Source: Margaritifera margaritifera
Taxonomy: Eukaryota > Mollusca > Bivalvia > Unionida > Margaritiferidae
Length of the DNA stretch: 64,000 nucleotides
Direction: 5' to 3'
Assembly (NCBI GenBank): GCA_029931535.1
Contig: JAQPZY010000789.1
Location: 124,001-188,000 of the forward strand
Positions 27,101 through 40,841 of this stretch are shown in pieces. The notes beneath the pieces are model-generated. The model was given only the letters and a program-made list of their open reading frames with translations, ran no database searches and was not told the DNA's origin. Each line of letters starts with the position of its first letter. Positions within the stretch are counted from its first letter, which is position 1. The position numbers and the translations under genes were made by a program.

Positions 27101-30100
27101 AGTCGTCAGTTTTAAAAAGGACACTAATTTTCCTTTGTTGATTTTTTAAAGAGACTTTGGCTAAAATGTTCTCAACATCATTCTTCAATTCAAAGTTTTC
27201 CATTTTGTATTAGCATGTTTCCATTTCTGGTAAAGGATGTCGTAATGAATTAAACTGTTATAGTTTGTCAGAATGCTAACTCTTCGCACGACATACCCCC
27301 CCCCCAACCCCCAGTCCCTCAAATTATACAGGCAATATAAAACGCTGTTTTGGCGTGATACTTTTTAGGGCGAAATTGTAAGTAATATATGTTAATTTCT
27401 CAATGTACACAATGTACAATTTGTTACAAAATGTTACTATTTTTACTTTTTCAACTACTAGATTGCTGAATACTGAAGAAATATTATTAAAATAAATGGT
27501 AGTTGCAGACAAACGTGTGTGCAGAAAACACGTGCAGAATACATACGATATTTTTGTTGCGAGCAAACCATTTTATGGAATCTTTAAAATCGTATGTAGG
27601 ACACGTCATGGGTATTCATTAACAAACGAATCTGAGGAATATAATGATAGTTGGATCTGATGCAGATCATATGAGCGATGAGAAAAAATGCTGAATGAGT
27701 TACACAGAACAAAGCGTCAAAAGATAGAATTAATCATACATGCGTATGAAGTAAGTATCTGAAAAGTTGGTAAATAATCTCACATCTAAAGTTGAAAACT
27801 TACAGCAAATAGCTTTTAGCTAATTGAAGTATATTTGAAATTTTCACATACAATACAATCATGCAGGCTTTTAAAATCTAAAGTGAATACATATTTTACA
27901 GTCTAAATATAAGGATTTTCAAAATACATCTATCCTAAAATATCTTGATATGAAAGCGATTATAAATTATTGATCAAAATATCTAGCAAACATGACAGTG
28001 TTAAAACGAGCACTACAGCAGAGAGAGAGAGAGAGAGAGATAAATGAGGGCCATTAACCTGAATTTTAGAGAAGAATGGAGATTAAGGAGATGAAGAGTT
28101 TGAAAGGAAAACTTCACGGACTTGGACGGGTAAATAACAACAACAAAATAACGAAGGAGAGAAGAAGATAAACGTACCAGACTGAGAAGAGAAAATGAAA
28201 ACATCTGATTAAGATCAAACAATATCGTTGAAAGTCATCATTGCTAGATATAATTTTGTGCATGGCAATACTCCAGTCTTGTATATCTTTTTCAGTCAAG
28301 TTGAATTCAGAGAACATTATCAAACATAAGTTTTACAAAATTTCTTTCAGGAATGGTTCTAATAGTTTGATTTAAAAACTTCATCATAAATAAAACGATA
28401 ATAGAATAAATAAGAAACATTCTACTCGGCGAGTTTTAGATCAACCCTGAATAAAATAGAAACGAATATCTTGTTAGAGGCGTTGTTAGACGATCTTGTT
28501 ACTCCATTTAAGCATACAATCATTAAATCAACGAAATATCTTTCTTTTAATAAATTGAGTGTTTGTACATGAACATCAATAGATACGAAATTTTAAACGG
28601 TAGCTCGTATATTGATTTACAGGAGAGGATTAAAACCAAAAGAAAGAAATGTATGTATGTTATGAATACAGAAACAATTGCTTCTTCTGTGCTATTGAAT
28701 CCATAATATACACTCCGGTAATAATTCATCAAAGACATACCAAATACAACATAAACAAGGTGAGAAAGAATAACACGCCGACATGCTCAGTAAGTATATT
28801 TGACAAGGCAGCTAATGCTTTAACGGACGAGAACACCGAATAAAATGTATCACTGCGCAGACATCAATGACCTCTCTAGACTTATATTACCAGTGTTCAA
28901 CACACACGAACATCAAACATACATTTGCAAGAAGTGTTTTAACTTGTCAATACATGTGAAACATTTTCTGAGTAAAACGATTATGATATAATGCAGGTAA
29001 CAGGATTTACATGTTCACTGCAGGATCAATTGTCACGTTGAAAAATTATCTAATTTATCTCAAACATCCCTCTGCAATTTATTGTGAGTATAAAACTGCT
29101 TTGCAGAAATGCAAGATTTACATGAATTAAAGGCAACATAAAGCTACAATGTGAAGATTGATGAACGCGTACCTTCAGGATTTTGGATGTACCTTAAAAC
29201 AATTCATAGGAGTTATTACACCATCGTATATTTAGGTACAGATTGTATTCAGGTGCATTGCAACTATTTAGCTAGGATTGCAAAACTTGTAAATAATGAG
29301 TTAAAATGTGTTAAGCCCATACATTGTATAGAATATGATAAAAACATTTCAATTTGACAAGCATGTATCACATTTGTGATAAAATGATTAACGTTAAAGA
29401 CCATGTTCACTTAACCGTTAAATACAGAGGACCTGCACATAACAAGTATATTTTAAATTGTGAAATATCCAGTATTCATCCACTTGTTTATTTACAATTT
29501 TTGACCGTCACTTCTTCATCAAGGAACTAGTCAAATAGAATCAGAGAAATGTAGTAACACACCTTCCTAGCAATGATGAATTTCTGTTTTCATTTGTTAG
29601 GTTATTCGATAGAGGATGAGGGTAAAATATTCCCAAGGAAATGGAAATTAAATGTTTTGGTAGTTATCGTTTAATGGGTCATGCCCTGGATCAGCAACAC
29701 AAATTTAAATTATAGGTATTTTGAAACATTCATTTTGAACAGTTGTAACTAAGGTATCTGCGAAAAGACATTTTCCCTATGAATACATCAACAGTTTGTA
29801 AAGATTTGAAGAGACAGTACTGCCAGCTAAATAACAGCTTCATTTAACTTGTTCCAATTCGGACATCTCGCGCGACGACTTCAACTATGTACACGATGTC
29901 ATGAAACACTTCAATTCGAACACAATGGAGACTTTCAAAACCATTATGTCAAGTTCAGGAATGCTTGAACTAAACACTACAAATTTGACGCAGGACATTA
30001 TTATGGCGTACCTTTTAGTCCAAGATGCAAGTATAAAGCTATCATATGTTGAATTAGCACTCTTAACGGATTATGACATGTCTTTAATGGTTGAGTCAGG

Positions 30101-31306
30101 TATTTGACAGAACAGGTATGTAGCAATAGATTCCGTCCGTCCGTAGACAATATAGTTTTTTGCAACATAACTTTAATTAGCTGTGGTCTTCTTGCATAAA
30201 GTTCATATGTGGCGTACCCGTGAGTAGAAAAAGAAACATGTCAATCTTGATGATGTTAGGTTAAAGGTCTAAGTCACTGGAACAATTTTATAACTGTCAT
30301 AGCTTCTGTCAGAAAGAAGATCAGTCAGTCCTTTGATGCCTGTTTGTCTTCTTGAAATCTTTCCACAAAAGCAGATACAAACAATACTAATATCGTTTTC
30401 ATTTTATCCCTCCAGCACATATTAAAACAATTAGTAATGAAATAGATTTTAAAATAATGTTGTTTAAATAGATCAATGATGAAATTTTTTTTCAATACGA
30501 TTTTGAACAAGAAACAATTGAGACATATGAATAAGAACATGTAAACATAATCATAACAAAAAACTTGCAGATTGATTTAGGAGAAATGTAAATGAATACA
30601 GATTTTACGGTGGCAACAAGCATGATATGTATGAATTTTTCAATGACATTGAAGCGTATTTTAAGAAAATAATTATTCGGAAAAGTGGACAATTTGGTTC
30701 TGTTAAAATGTTGCTTCATTTAAAGTTCAGATTTATGAAGAGACAAGGAGAGAGAGAGAAAATCGAGTACATAGAGACGGATAAAAAAATCGTTTTAGCT
30801 GTTTAAGTACTGAGGCACCAAGCCATACTCGCCCAATCTTCATGCATGTATTTAAATTTTTTGGATCTGTGTTATTGAACTCTCCTTTGTCAAACTTTAC
30901 ACAAAAAGTACTATCACTGATTCAGGTTGTGATGTTTCCAGCCGTAAATGTGTAAGGGAGTTTAGATACATTACACTCTATATGCGTTGTACTATCATGT
31001 GAACATATTGTATCACTTTATTATATATTTCATAATGAGATATTGAAATATATCAGTGGGAGAAAAAATAGATACAGCTTTTATCGCCACAGTGGCGATA
31101 TCACTTTTGGAAATACTTTTTCCAAGACATAGGGAACTATATTTTATGAATTATCTCCCCTTATTTAAGATCTTCTTCAATAAATATATTTTAGACGAAT
31201 GTAAACAAAATGGGTGGTATTCTTTCTTCATTTCATAAAATAAAATATAAAATAGATAATAATATTTGATAAACTCTCCTGCTATATTTTCGTCTACTAC
31301 AAATAT
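24172..31306. other. No gene recognised; SINE-like scraps
   Basis: About 7 kb of AT-rich DNA. It holds a tRNA-like SINE fragment at 25,690-25,810, a weaker B-box-like block near 25,088-25,145 (GGATCCGAATCC) and a GA run at 28,020-28,040. Short ORFs such as 29,901-30,107 (68 residues) have no recognised domain or neighbour support. Confidence 0.45.
25690..25810 (+). mobile_element. tRNA-derived SINE fragment
   Basis: TCAGTGGTTAGTGTGTCGG at about 25,705-25,723 matches the A-box head of the SINE at 35,692-35,875. The expected B-box position (GGGCGGGAACAC) is degraded. No poly-A or other tail was resolved. Confidence 0.5.
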
Positions 31307-34164
31307 ATGGATGATTTGGAGTTTATAAAGGTTTGTAATGTTGATTTTTATTTGTTGGAATATGTCAATAATACAAGTAGTAGGTTTCAACAGGTAACTC
31401 CAGAGCAGGTTGGCCGGTTTATAAATGAGCAAGAAATATCAATGCCAAGAAGAAAACATAAGATGTTGTCACTCTTTACAACAAGAACATGGAATCCGAA
31501 AGTGATCTTAGACTCCCACATTGCATACCACCAGTGGAACTCTGTGACCTTATTTCATCCTTTGCTTTGAGTGTGAGGAAACAACGATGGTTCAGAATAT
31601 GAACCCACAACACTGCGTTCATTTTTTTTTTTTTATCCATTGAGAGGAATTTGAGGGAGAACAATTATCACGTTTCAATTATAAAAGATTTACAATTTTC
31701 CAAAGCCAGAACAATCCTGAAATGTAAGCAAAAGCAGCTAAAATCTATCGGAAAAGGCAACAAACCAAATGCAGCAGATCCCATATCGGAAGCAGAATTG
31801 GATACCATGTACAATGCCAGAGTTCTAGGTCATCACACAGCCTCTTCTCTTCAGAGATCACTGAGGATTTTGAAATGAGGACAGGCTGAGAAATGCATGA
31901 AGTGTGCTGGGGTTATGTCTCCCTTGAACAAGACAAAAATGGTGAAGAATACACAATTTACTCACAAGAAAGGCAAACAAAAGCAAGATTTGGCTCAAAT
32001 GCAAGAGACATAAGATCAACAAAACCAAGGGCTTATGCTGTGCCTTAAATGCCTGACCGAGACCCTGTAAGACTATATAAACTCTTTCTGGAGAAAAGAC
32101 CAGCAGAAATGTTAGTCCCTGACAGCCCCTTCTTTCTTGCAATTATTCATATTAGTCCCATCTGTTTGAAACAATGGTATAAAAGAAATGTTCTTGGAAT
32201 CAATAAACTGTATGACATCATGGCTGAAATGAAAGAGTAATCTGGACTGACTACTGACAAGCGATTATCACCTTACAGGTGAATACAATTATGAAATGAT
32301 AACATAGTTTCTTTTCAAAATGTGAAAATTTTGGGGGACAAATATATTTCAATCGATAAAATTTAAGCAAATCACTACAAATGTTTCTTGCAAATGATAT
32401 TAACAAGATTTTCCTGAATAAAACTACAAGTCCAAATAGTTCATAGAGAATATTTTCTATTCCTACAATAATACCAGATATATTTTTCAAAGCGCTATAC
32501 AAACATAACATGATATTTTAACAAGCGGCAAAGTCACGAGTTAAAATGTATCGTTTTTTGGTACCATAAGATGAAATATATCCAGTATATACGCAGGAAA
32601 TTACAATTTTCTTATATTATAAACCAAACTTGCTCCAATATTGAAGCTCAGAAGATTTAACTCGCTTTTCAGCACATCACCACCACCACCACCCACCACC
32701 CACTTTTTGTAAATTCACGTCACTTTTATAGGCTGATCACATAAATATCAGCAACTTAAAAGAGCGGAAGGATTGGGATGACCTATTCTGTGAATTAAAT
32801 TTTTGACATTTTGTAAACTATTTGACCATATCTGACCTCAAAGCAAGTCCAATTCATCAGTGCAACACAGCCCGTTTTTCACTATTATAAAGGTAGTAAG
32901 GGTAAAAAAGTTCATTGAGACATGAAACGTCGAGTCATATTTCTCCTGCAAAGGATAATTTCCATGTCTGAAATGTAATGCAGTTTATATTTATTTGCTC
33001 TAGCTTATAAAGTACTCGATTTCTTTCTGCAGTTGGTGTAACTCACAGGCACACACAATCAAGCATCACATGGCATGATAGGAAATCTTTTTTCACATGT
33101 GAAAATATAAAAATTAAGAAACAAATATGAAAATTACTTTGCCAATAGGTTTCTATATTGCACACTTATGTATATAGTAAAAAAAAATATATTTAAGAAA
33201 GAAACATTGCTGTATTCAGGTCAGGTAAATACCAATATATAAAATTTAATATGCCTACCAAATTTCATTTTATTTGTCTACCTCAAGTGGTTTTTGTCTA
33301 ATTGTGCTAACACTATTTTGTGCATGAAGTTTAAAAATAAACGTGAAAAGATTGAAACTTTGGTGTAACGGCATGAAACTTCATATACGGTCATCTTTTT
33401 ATGACCCCGATCAAGTGGGTAAATTTCATGTCTCTACGTTTTATAATTGTTCTGCTATTGCCCTAAAATGAATTAGGGACAGCTACGTGGGGTATGAATA
33501 GACAACAGCAAAATAATATGCCCCCTCTGAAATTTCAGATGCACTTGAATATTTTCCCGGTGTTTCAATTCATTGTAAGACTTTGACTCCAGAAACTCTA
33601 ACTGCCGTTCTAAGAAATTTATATACAAAAGAGTCGCATGGTCTAATTTTGTAATTCCATCTGTTTGGTTACTTTTACAGTGTGAAGAAACATCTTGCTC
33701 AAAAGCTTAAAGATGAGGTCCTGCCCCCAAACCAGATTCTGCAAATTTCTGGACACAAGAACGTACATAGCCTTAATAACTACAGTAAGCTCAATGCCCT
33801 GCAGGGCAGAAATAGTTCACACATCCTATCCAACGCACAAAGCACTGTCTCTGCTACCAATGTCTCGAAGTGCACAGCTACTGCCATTCATACCTCCCGC
33901 ATCACGAACCCCCATCCACATCTAGAGAAGGCCGAAATATTCCCAGACCAAAGTCACATGTTCAGTAATAATAAAATAAATGGAAGTGTCCACTTACATT
34001 TCATTAATCAACAAAACAGCATGCAGTCTACAAACGTTGTGCAAATCTCCCAGCAGACAGTAAATTCATCCCGCACAAGACTTGTTGGCAACCAGGCAGC
34101 GTCATCACCTACATGTATACTGCCTACCTCACCCAACTGGACCACACAGGTTCCAACAGATTAG
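31307..34164 (+). pseudogene. Crypton-type tyrosine recombinase (DUF3504-like), broken, one intron
   Basis: The order of blocks matches the metazoan Crypton-derived family: an N-terminal helical region (RFQQVTPEQVGRFINEQ, about 31,383), KARTILKCKQKQLKSIGKGN (about 31,700-31,760), SISEAEL-type linker, the catalytic-domain middle (PDRDPVRLYKLFLEKRP, PDSPFFLAI, about 32,050-32,150) and, after an intron, LPPNQILQISGHKNVHSLNN with the NNYS tyrosine (about 33,725-33,790). A low-complexity S/T/N-rich tail follows to TAG at 34,164. Lesions include frame changes near 31,500-31,660 and 31,860-31,905, and TAA at about 32,046 and 32,238. The family His/Arg box reads YSVKK here, so catalysis is doubtful. 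It could be a decayed transposon or a broken domesticated gene. Confidence 0.72.
32279..33680 (+). other. GT-AG intron in the recombinase gene
   Basis: The exon ends CCTTACAG before GTGAATAC, and the next exon starts after TTTTACAG at 33,680. Joining at these sites keeps the recombinase frame in phase 2. The 1.4-kb interval has no coding features and a short (CAC)n run near 32,680-32,700. Confidence 0.6.
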
Positions 34165-34462
34165 AGTTATCTACTATAGCAGTGACAGTGAATAAAAGTA
34201 ACTTTTACCATAAACTGATACAGTAGAAAGAAACAAGGTGTTGACATTGTAGTTGAAGTTACTATTAACTACAATGTGTTGAGTCTCGATTTCAAGTCCT
34301 CTTGAACGTTGACTTAAAATTCCGGATTTTGACATCAATATTATGTTATACGTTTCTAATATTTATTGGATTAAACTTATGGAGTTAAAAATATAAATTT
34401 TATTTTTCTTCATGCATGTACAATATTTTCATTAAATTCGATTAAATGTGTAATGACTTGTT

Positions 34463-34925
34463 TTATATAGAACTATGTTTTATGTTAAATTTTGTCTTGC
34501 GGTAGTCAATCAGGTGATCGATTAATGTGCTGAAGACGCTTATTCCTTTTATCTTTCTTTCCTTTTTAGGTTCATCACCAAATGTATAATAAAAAGAAAA
34601 ACCTAATTTGTTTGTAGGAGTATAACAAAATATTTCACTATTGTTGTGGAAACATGGTATTTTTACAAGTGGCCGCATTATAAAATACATAATAAATAGA
34701 GGATAAATGGAACTATTTTTAATGCTACATTTAGTTTTGCGGTTATCAATCAGCTGATCGATGCGCTGTAGATGCCTATTCTTTCTTTCTTTCTCTTGTT
34801 TATCACTAAATATATAATAAAAAGAAAAAATATACGTTTTTTTGTGGATATAAGAAAATATTTCACTAGTGAAGTGTTTCCACTTCACTCGTGAAATATT
34901 TTCTAATATCCACAAAAAACGTAGA
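34463..34925. repeat. Tandem duplication ending in a 42-bp-arm hairpin
   Basis: Two related blocks (about 34,463-34,652 and 34,715-34,880) share AATAAAAAGAAAAA, TATTTCACTA and GATCGAT-type segments. The second ends in a near-perfect palindrome at 34,834-34,922 with a 4-base centre and about three mismatches. The arms read ACGTTTTTTTGTGGATATAA inward. It resembles a foldback or MITE-like element. A 150-codon minus-strand ORF here only mirrors the duplication. Confidence 0.65.
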
Positions 34926-35211
34926 TATCCTCTATATATCCTCGCTTATTGGATAGCTTATTGGAAATTGCCGAGTAAATTAAAGGAGAACAGTTAATAC
35001 TACACATACAAGAAAAGCAACAATGTTCAGGGTAAGTTATCAATCCTAACGTTTAATCGAAATAAATTACATTCCTATGACGGGCTTCGTGAAATTAAGG
35101 ATGATTAATGTGATATAACAACTTTGATAACACAGAAATATACTCTACGTCTCTCCACAGTATTTGAACAGGTACAAGCCTACAAGAGATATATCTACAT
35201 ATCGCATACAT

Positions 35212-36150
35212 TATTTAAATGCCAATAGTAGAATGCCTGGTGTTCATCATAGCTCCATAGGTCCATTACAAAATGTGTACTTGTTTTATTTCTAGTCAAT
35301 ATTTGGTCTTTACTGTTAGGGCTTAAACCTGAATGCTTGGCAACGTATGAATGTTATCAATGTTCTTATTATAGATAAAACTCCGTTCAATGATAATTTT
35401 GGCACGTAGGAGCCTATCTAGCTTGCGAGAAATAAGTGTAAAACGCGAGGCAAGGTCTTTGTGTCACACTTATCTGTACATGTCAAATTTGATGCAGCCG
35501 TTCATAACGAATCTGATTATATCTAATTATATGGATCATCAATAATAATATGAAAGTTATCTTGCAAAATATATGCCTTTTGACTTATTAGTTAACAATC
35601 TAAGTAAGCGATTGATTTACTAATGGGCAGACTGGCTAATTCATTTACTTACCAAATATATAAATAAATATTGCTTTAAAAGTAACTGGTGTTATGAGGT
35701 TGGTGTTATACCGCACAGCAATGATAGTAGATTATTTAGTGCCCATACAATTGGAGTAATGTGCCTTGCCGAACGAGGCACCAAGGTAGCCGACACGAGC
35801 AGTTTCGAAACTACACCCTTTCTGTTACGGGGCCGACACGCTAACCACTGAGCCACTGTGCCTCCTGCCTCCATTAGTTGACTATTACAACATGCAGGAG
35901 GGTCCAGAGGGCCTTTTCTACATCCCAGAAAGCGCAAAGGGCAAAGGTAATTTTGGGCTAAGAATCAACTTCTTAGATAAATGTTCGTGACTGCTAATAA
36001 GATGTTCTTTGACCCTTTTCAATCTCAGTTAAAATACCAAACACATAAAAAATATAAGTCTGGATGAACAAGTTTCTCTTTTTGCTTTATTTTGTTTTTT
36101 CATTGAAAAGTAGGTTATATGATAGAAAATCCTTTCAACATTAAATGCTT

Positions 36151-36214
<64 letters not shown>

Positions 36215-37186
36215 ACATAAATAATCGACGCTTAAAACTTTTAGAATGAAAACACAGACAGACATTAAGTTTATTCAAGGTCAACTCAATCTACACACAT
36301 AAATAAAAAGTACCAAATACTGATTTTTTTTTAAAGATATCGGTCAATGATCAGTAAATCTTACAGTGAAACGACGTATAACACTACATATGGATGTCAG
36401 GAAAACGTATGATTGAAGACTATTGTGTTCTTTGTCATCGTAAAAGTGCATAGGAATAAAAATACATTTTTATTCTGGCCTGATATTATATAGAATATGT
36501 TCATTCAAGAAATATGAGTGCAAACGCAACAACAAAGGCATACTCAGCGACGAGATTAGACTACTGTTTCATAAAATGTTAGTTCTCGAGGTATCAGACG
36601 AGTATGTATAAGTAATTCAATAAACGGAAAAGAAGGAAAATCGTGCTTTGCAAGGCTTATGTGAAAAAAAACGTCTGATATACTGAGAGCAAGTCTACAG
36701 ATTTTCATACATAACCAGGAAAGTAATTTTTCAAATTGAAATTTCCGGTGTAACTGAATTGTATGCACACAGTTTCAGTTGTGTCTAGTTTAGTTTCATT
36801 CACGTGGTCGACCGGCTTACTATGGCACATGCAAAGTGCTGGCGATATAAACTAATTTATCTCATGTTTTCTGTTCGTCGCTCCAGTATATACATTTCCA
36901 CGTACTAGTTTATACAGTTCCACGTACCAGTATATTCAGTTCTATATTGCAGTATACTCACATTGCTTCATGCCTGATCTGGATGCTGTCTCCTTTTACA
37001 ATAGTAATCTTTCAGCTGTAGAGGTATATTACAATTGCATACGTTCTTTTCTTTCTATCATCAATGTTTGATAGAGTAGTTTGCTAAGTTCGATTATTCT
37101 AAATTTGGTCCTACAAAACAATTTGGTCAGAAAAAAAATTCACATAACACAAAAACTATCAGATTTAATATAGTCTGTTTCAAGTA
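35212..37186. repeat. 2-kb dispersed repeat, copy 2
   Basis: Collinear partner of 4,215-6,198 in direct orientation. It includes a better preserved SINE and a longer pure AT microsatellite (36,152-36,211). No ORF is shared between the two copies, which argues against coding function. Confidence 0.8.
35692..35875 (-). mobile_element. tRNA-derived SINE
   Basis: On the minus strand the head reads GGCTCAGTGGTTAGCGTGTC (A-box region, about 35,838-35,857) and then GTTTCGAAACT (B-box region, about 35,798-35,812), with Pol III spacing. The body runs to the TAACACCAACCTCAT end near 35,692. Copy 1 of the 2-kb repeat has the same block at 4,716-4,870, so the SINE was present before the two copies separated. 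Confidence 0.75.
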
Positions 37187-37599
37187 CAAACGAAGTTCAT
37201 GGTTGCTCCAGTATTCCTCTCAGATCCACAAATGCTTCAGGTCACAAAGTCGAATAGCATCAGAATGCCCAAGACAAAGATGGTGGTAAGGATTGTAGTA
37301 ATCTTGAATTTGCTGATATATATAATGGTTCGCAACACTTTTCTTGTCTTTGATCACTGTTGATTTTTTAACAAGTCCCTGCTGCTCATATATTTCTTAT
37401 TCTGGTTTCAAGTGAGTCTCTAATTGATCACGTCATTTTTCATACTTCAGAGCTTGATATGGTCATAGATGCAACGATAATAGATGATGATGCTTAATTT
37501 TTTATAAATATTACAGACCTATGTTTGGACCTTTTGAATTTCAATCTTACAAGATGTGTGATTCAAACTTCTATCGTTTGAAGAACAATTGGAAAAAAG

Positions 37600-40500
37600 C
37601 TGATCCTAGCAAAAAGTATGAATATACGCAAAAATGAGAACCAAATGTTAGAACTGTATAAGGCTTTTCTTCCAGTAAACAAGAAGCAAATTGATATATT
37701 GCATAGAAAGTAATTCATGATATAGCTCTTGCAAGCAGAATCACCCTCCCCACTTGAAAATTCAAACCCTTCTTAAAGCTCTGCTGGAATAATGATTTCA
37801 AGGTATTGTATAAAGCCATGGTTAAAAGAAGGTAAGAGTGGGTTCGTAAAGGAAGAGCTTATGATGGGAAAGAGATCTATTTCACCCGTTACAAAAATGC
37901 GAAAACAACCTTTCGGAAACTACACAGAAACTATTTTAAGCAAGAAAATGATGACATTGATACGTTTGCAGAAATTTTAGGTAGATCAAATCCAATTTTG
38001 GAGAGATGTCAATTTACGAAAACAGAATCTTAAAGACTCTTTGAAATAAAATCAAGCAATATTGTTTTTGTGGTCCCTTATATATTGTAGATCTGTGGGC
38101 AGTATGCTTTGAAACTTAGTATTGGCCCCCGAATGTAAATAATAAGTCTAAGGATTTCCACGAGGATGTTAAAGAAACTGTCGGAACATGGAAAAGCCTT
38201 CCTGTATTGGAGAGTTAGATTACATCACATCTGAGGAGCTTTCATCTGAACATTCTGATTTTGAAACTGAAAATGCATGTGGAGTATATAATATAAATTA
38301 TGAACACCTTAAGTACGGTGGAATTACACTTAAGTCAGTCTAGGTAGCCTTTTCAACTCTAGGTTGATATTTGTGCATATTTCTGATTAACTAAAATAGT
38401 TCTGACAGTAACTTCTTTTAAGAGAAGAAATAAAACCAAACGTGACACGAATAACTATCAGACAACAACGCTTCTACCAGTTATTTGTGGGTTATCTTAA
38501 AGATTTTGTTAAATAAGATACATAATGACCTTACGTTTTCTAAGTTTTTTTATTTATTACCGTACGAAGGCGGTGAGGGTGAAACTTTCAAAAGTGCCTG
38601 GGTTGCAAAATGGCCTCTCTTTTAGTCCAAGAACTGGTATATTAGCTAATGTAAACCAAAGCAAGTTGTAGACAGCGTTTCTTAACACAAAGAGAGCTTT
38701 TGACAGCCTATGACATGACGGCTTATTTTACATCAATTCAAGAATATGGAAAATGGTTGTGCACTTATACTCAAATATGTATAGCAGAGTTATTCTTTCT
38801 GAAAGAATTTATCGAACATTTCATGTTTTAAAAGGGAACACGCCAAGGTGGGATATTATCCCCTTGGTTTTACATTGTGTTTATAAATGAAACTCTTGAT
38901 GTTGTATCAACGTGTAGGTATTTTTTTGTATTTTTTGATAAAACATGCTGATGTTTTACTATAGACGATGACAAGCTTCTTTTAAGACTTTCGAAGTCAG
39001 TCATAGATCAGTTACTGATAAAATGTAATAAGTACTCCATAAAGTGGGAATTGAGATATAATTCCAAGAAAAGTAGCATTATAGTATTCAATCAAAGTTC
39101 GTCTGACTACAAAAGAAAGCATAGGCAAGGGTTCCTGGGTTTTGAGAGTGTTCACGAAAGAGAGTCATGTAGACATATAGTTGTCAATCTTTCAAATTAT
39201 AGCAGAACAGATACTGAGCTCAAAGGGGCTAAAGATAAATTTGTAGGTACTTTATTCAGTTTTATTGATATTGGAATAAATAAGAATCGATTTCACCCTC
39301 TCACAGCTAAGAATTGGTATGAAACTAATGCAATACCACGAGCGTTGTATGGTTGTGAAATTGTATTTAACCCAAGCCCTCAGAATATACTTGTACTAGA
39401 GAGACGGCATCGATTTTGCGCTAAGCATATACAAGATATGTCTACATATACACTAACTGATGTTGCATGAAGTTTATTAGGTATATTAGCAATTGAAACT
39501 TACATTGATATAACAGATTAATTTTCTTTGAGCAACTTTGCAGGTAGTCTGCTGTCTATTTTGCAAAGCAAGAATTTTGTTCTCATCTGTTTTAGCTATT
39601 AGATCCCAAGCTTGCAATTAAAACAAACTGGATTCATTCCATACATTTATAAACTGTTGGATAAATTTAAGTTGCATAAAATTGTACATTCTTTAAGGTC
39701 AATAACCTGTTAAGACATCTGAAAAGAAACGTATTGGTAAATTCCATGTCCTTTTGCTATATGGAAATGTTATGAAATGTACACTTTATAAAGATATTTC
39801 TCTAAATCGATTCTAGCAGTTATTGCTTGATGTCAGTTTGGTTCCCTTTGTAATATGGGAAGTAGGAAAACAATTTCCAGCATCTCTTGAGTCATGTCGG
39901 CTCCTTGCCAACATTGTGACTAAACTTGCTTTACCCTATTAAATAAGCTGCGTGTACTCATTGTCAAACCGTCTCATTATCTATCAGTATTTAGTTTTAT
40001 TACACAAGATCGTGAAATGTTTTAGTGTCATATTATTGAGATATTTGGGGTGAATATTTACATGTACTAGCATTCAATATTCAATATGGATTTAGTGAAT
40101 ATTCTTTTGGGAAAGATGACCCGGTATGTGTTTTTTCTTTTAAGCAATGAACAACTTATGTATTTCCATCTCATATGTATCTTAAGTCCTGCATCTGTGC
40201 GGAAAATACATACAACAAACTTTTGACTGTATCGATGCTGGTAATGAACGTATTGTTAGTTAAACATGTGTCAGTACTTTAGCTTATTAACATTATATAT
40301 TCTGTGTGGTTTATCGTTGGTAGAATCCACATCACTGCAATGGATAATCGCTCCAATACTTTTATATGAAGGAAGCAATGACTGCATTAAATAAATAATT
40401 TTAGAAAAAGTATATTGTGTTTACCTGTAATATTAATAAGATTTGCTGTTACTAGCTTGTGCGTTGCTCACCGTTTAAGGTTTCGTAATGCTAATAATTT

Positions 40501-40841
40501 AATTAATTATTTTTTGTATTTTCATTTCGCTGTAACAAAAAATTGTCATAGCCACTTTGCATCTTTGCCAGTTGTGTTTACTTAAATGGTAATCCTACTG
40601 TTATAATGTGCAGAAAAAATTTTTGAAACGAATTATGACCTGACGATATATCAAGTTAGTTGTTCTTAGCTATCATGGTGAATGTTCACTATATATGCAG
40701 TTATTTCTGTATGCTCAATCGTAAATGTACAGTATTTCTCTTCTTTAATCACTGTTACTTTCTATTTTTACCGTATTCTCTATATTAGTGGTTGTATTCT
40801 TTGTAATATACCGAGGAAATAAAGATATCAATCAATCAATA
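37600..40841 (+). pseudogene. Second LINE copy, old and heavily decayed
   Basis: Blocks resemble the ORF2 of the LINE at the window start: the region between endonuclease and RT (37,640-38,040, FTRYKNAKTTFRKLHR), FLNTKRAFDSL (about 38,675), RQGGILSPWFYIVFINE (about 38,840-38,890) and KKSSIIVFNQ plus YGCEIVF in the open stretch 39,051-39,470. The 3' end at 40,815-40,841 has AATAAAGATA followed by TCAA repeats. No endonuclease domain is readable. Stops and frameshifts are far denser than in the first copy, so it is older. Confidence 0.75.

Noticed and set aside
29901..30107. 68-residue ORF with normal-looking composition
   Set aside because: Short, isolated, no splice context or family recognised; left as background.
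34463..34915. 150-residue minus-strand ORF
   Set aside because: It contains two similar halves that mirror a DNA tandem duplication and ends in a palindrome; no domain.
35835..35870. Possible tRNA gene
   Set aside because: A- and B-box-like segments are present but no complete cloverleaf; the extended body and second copies point to a SINE.
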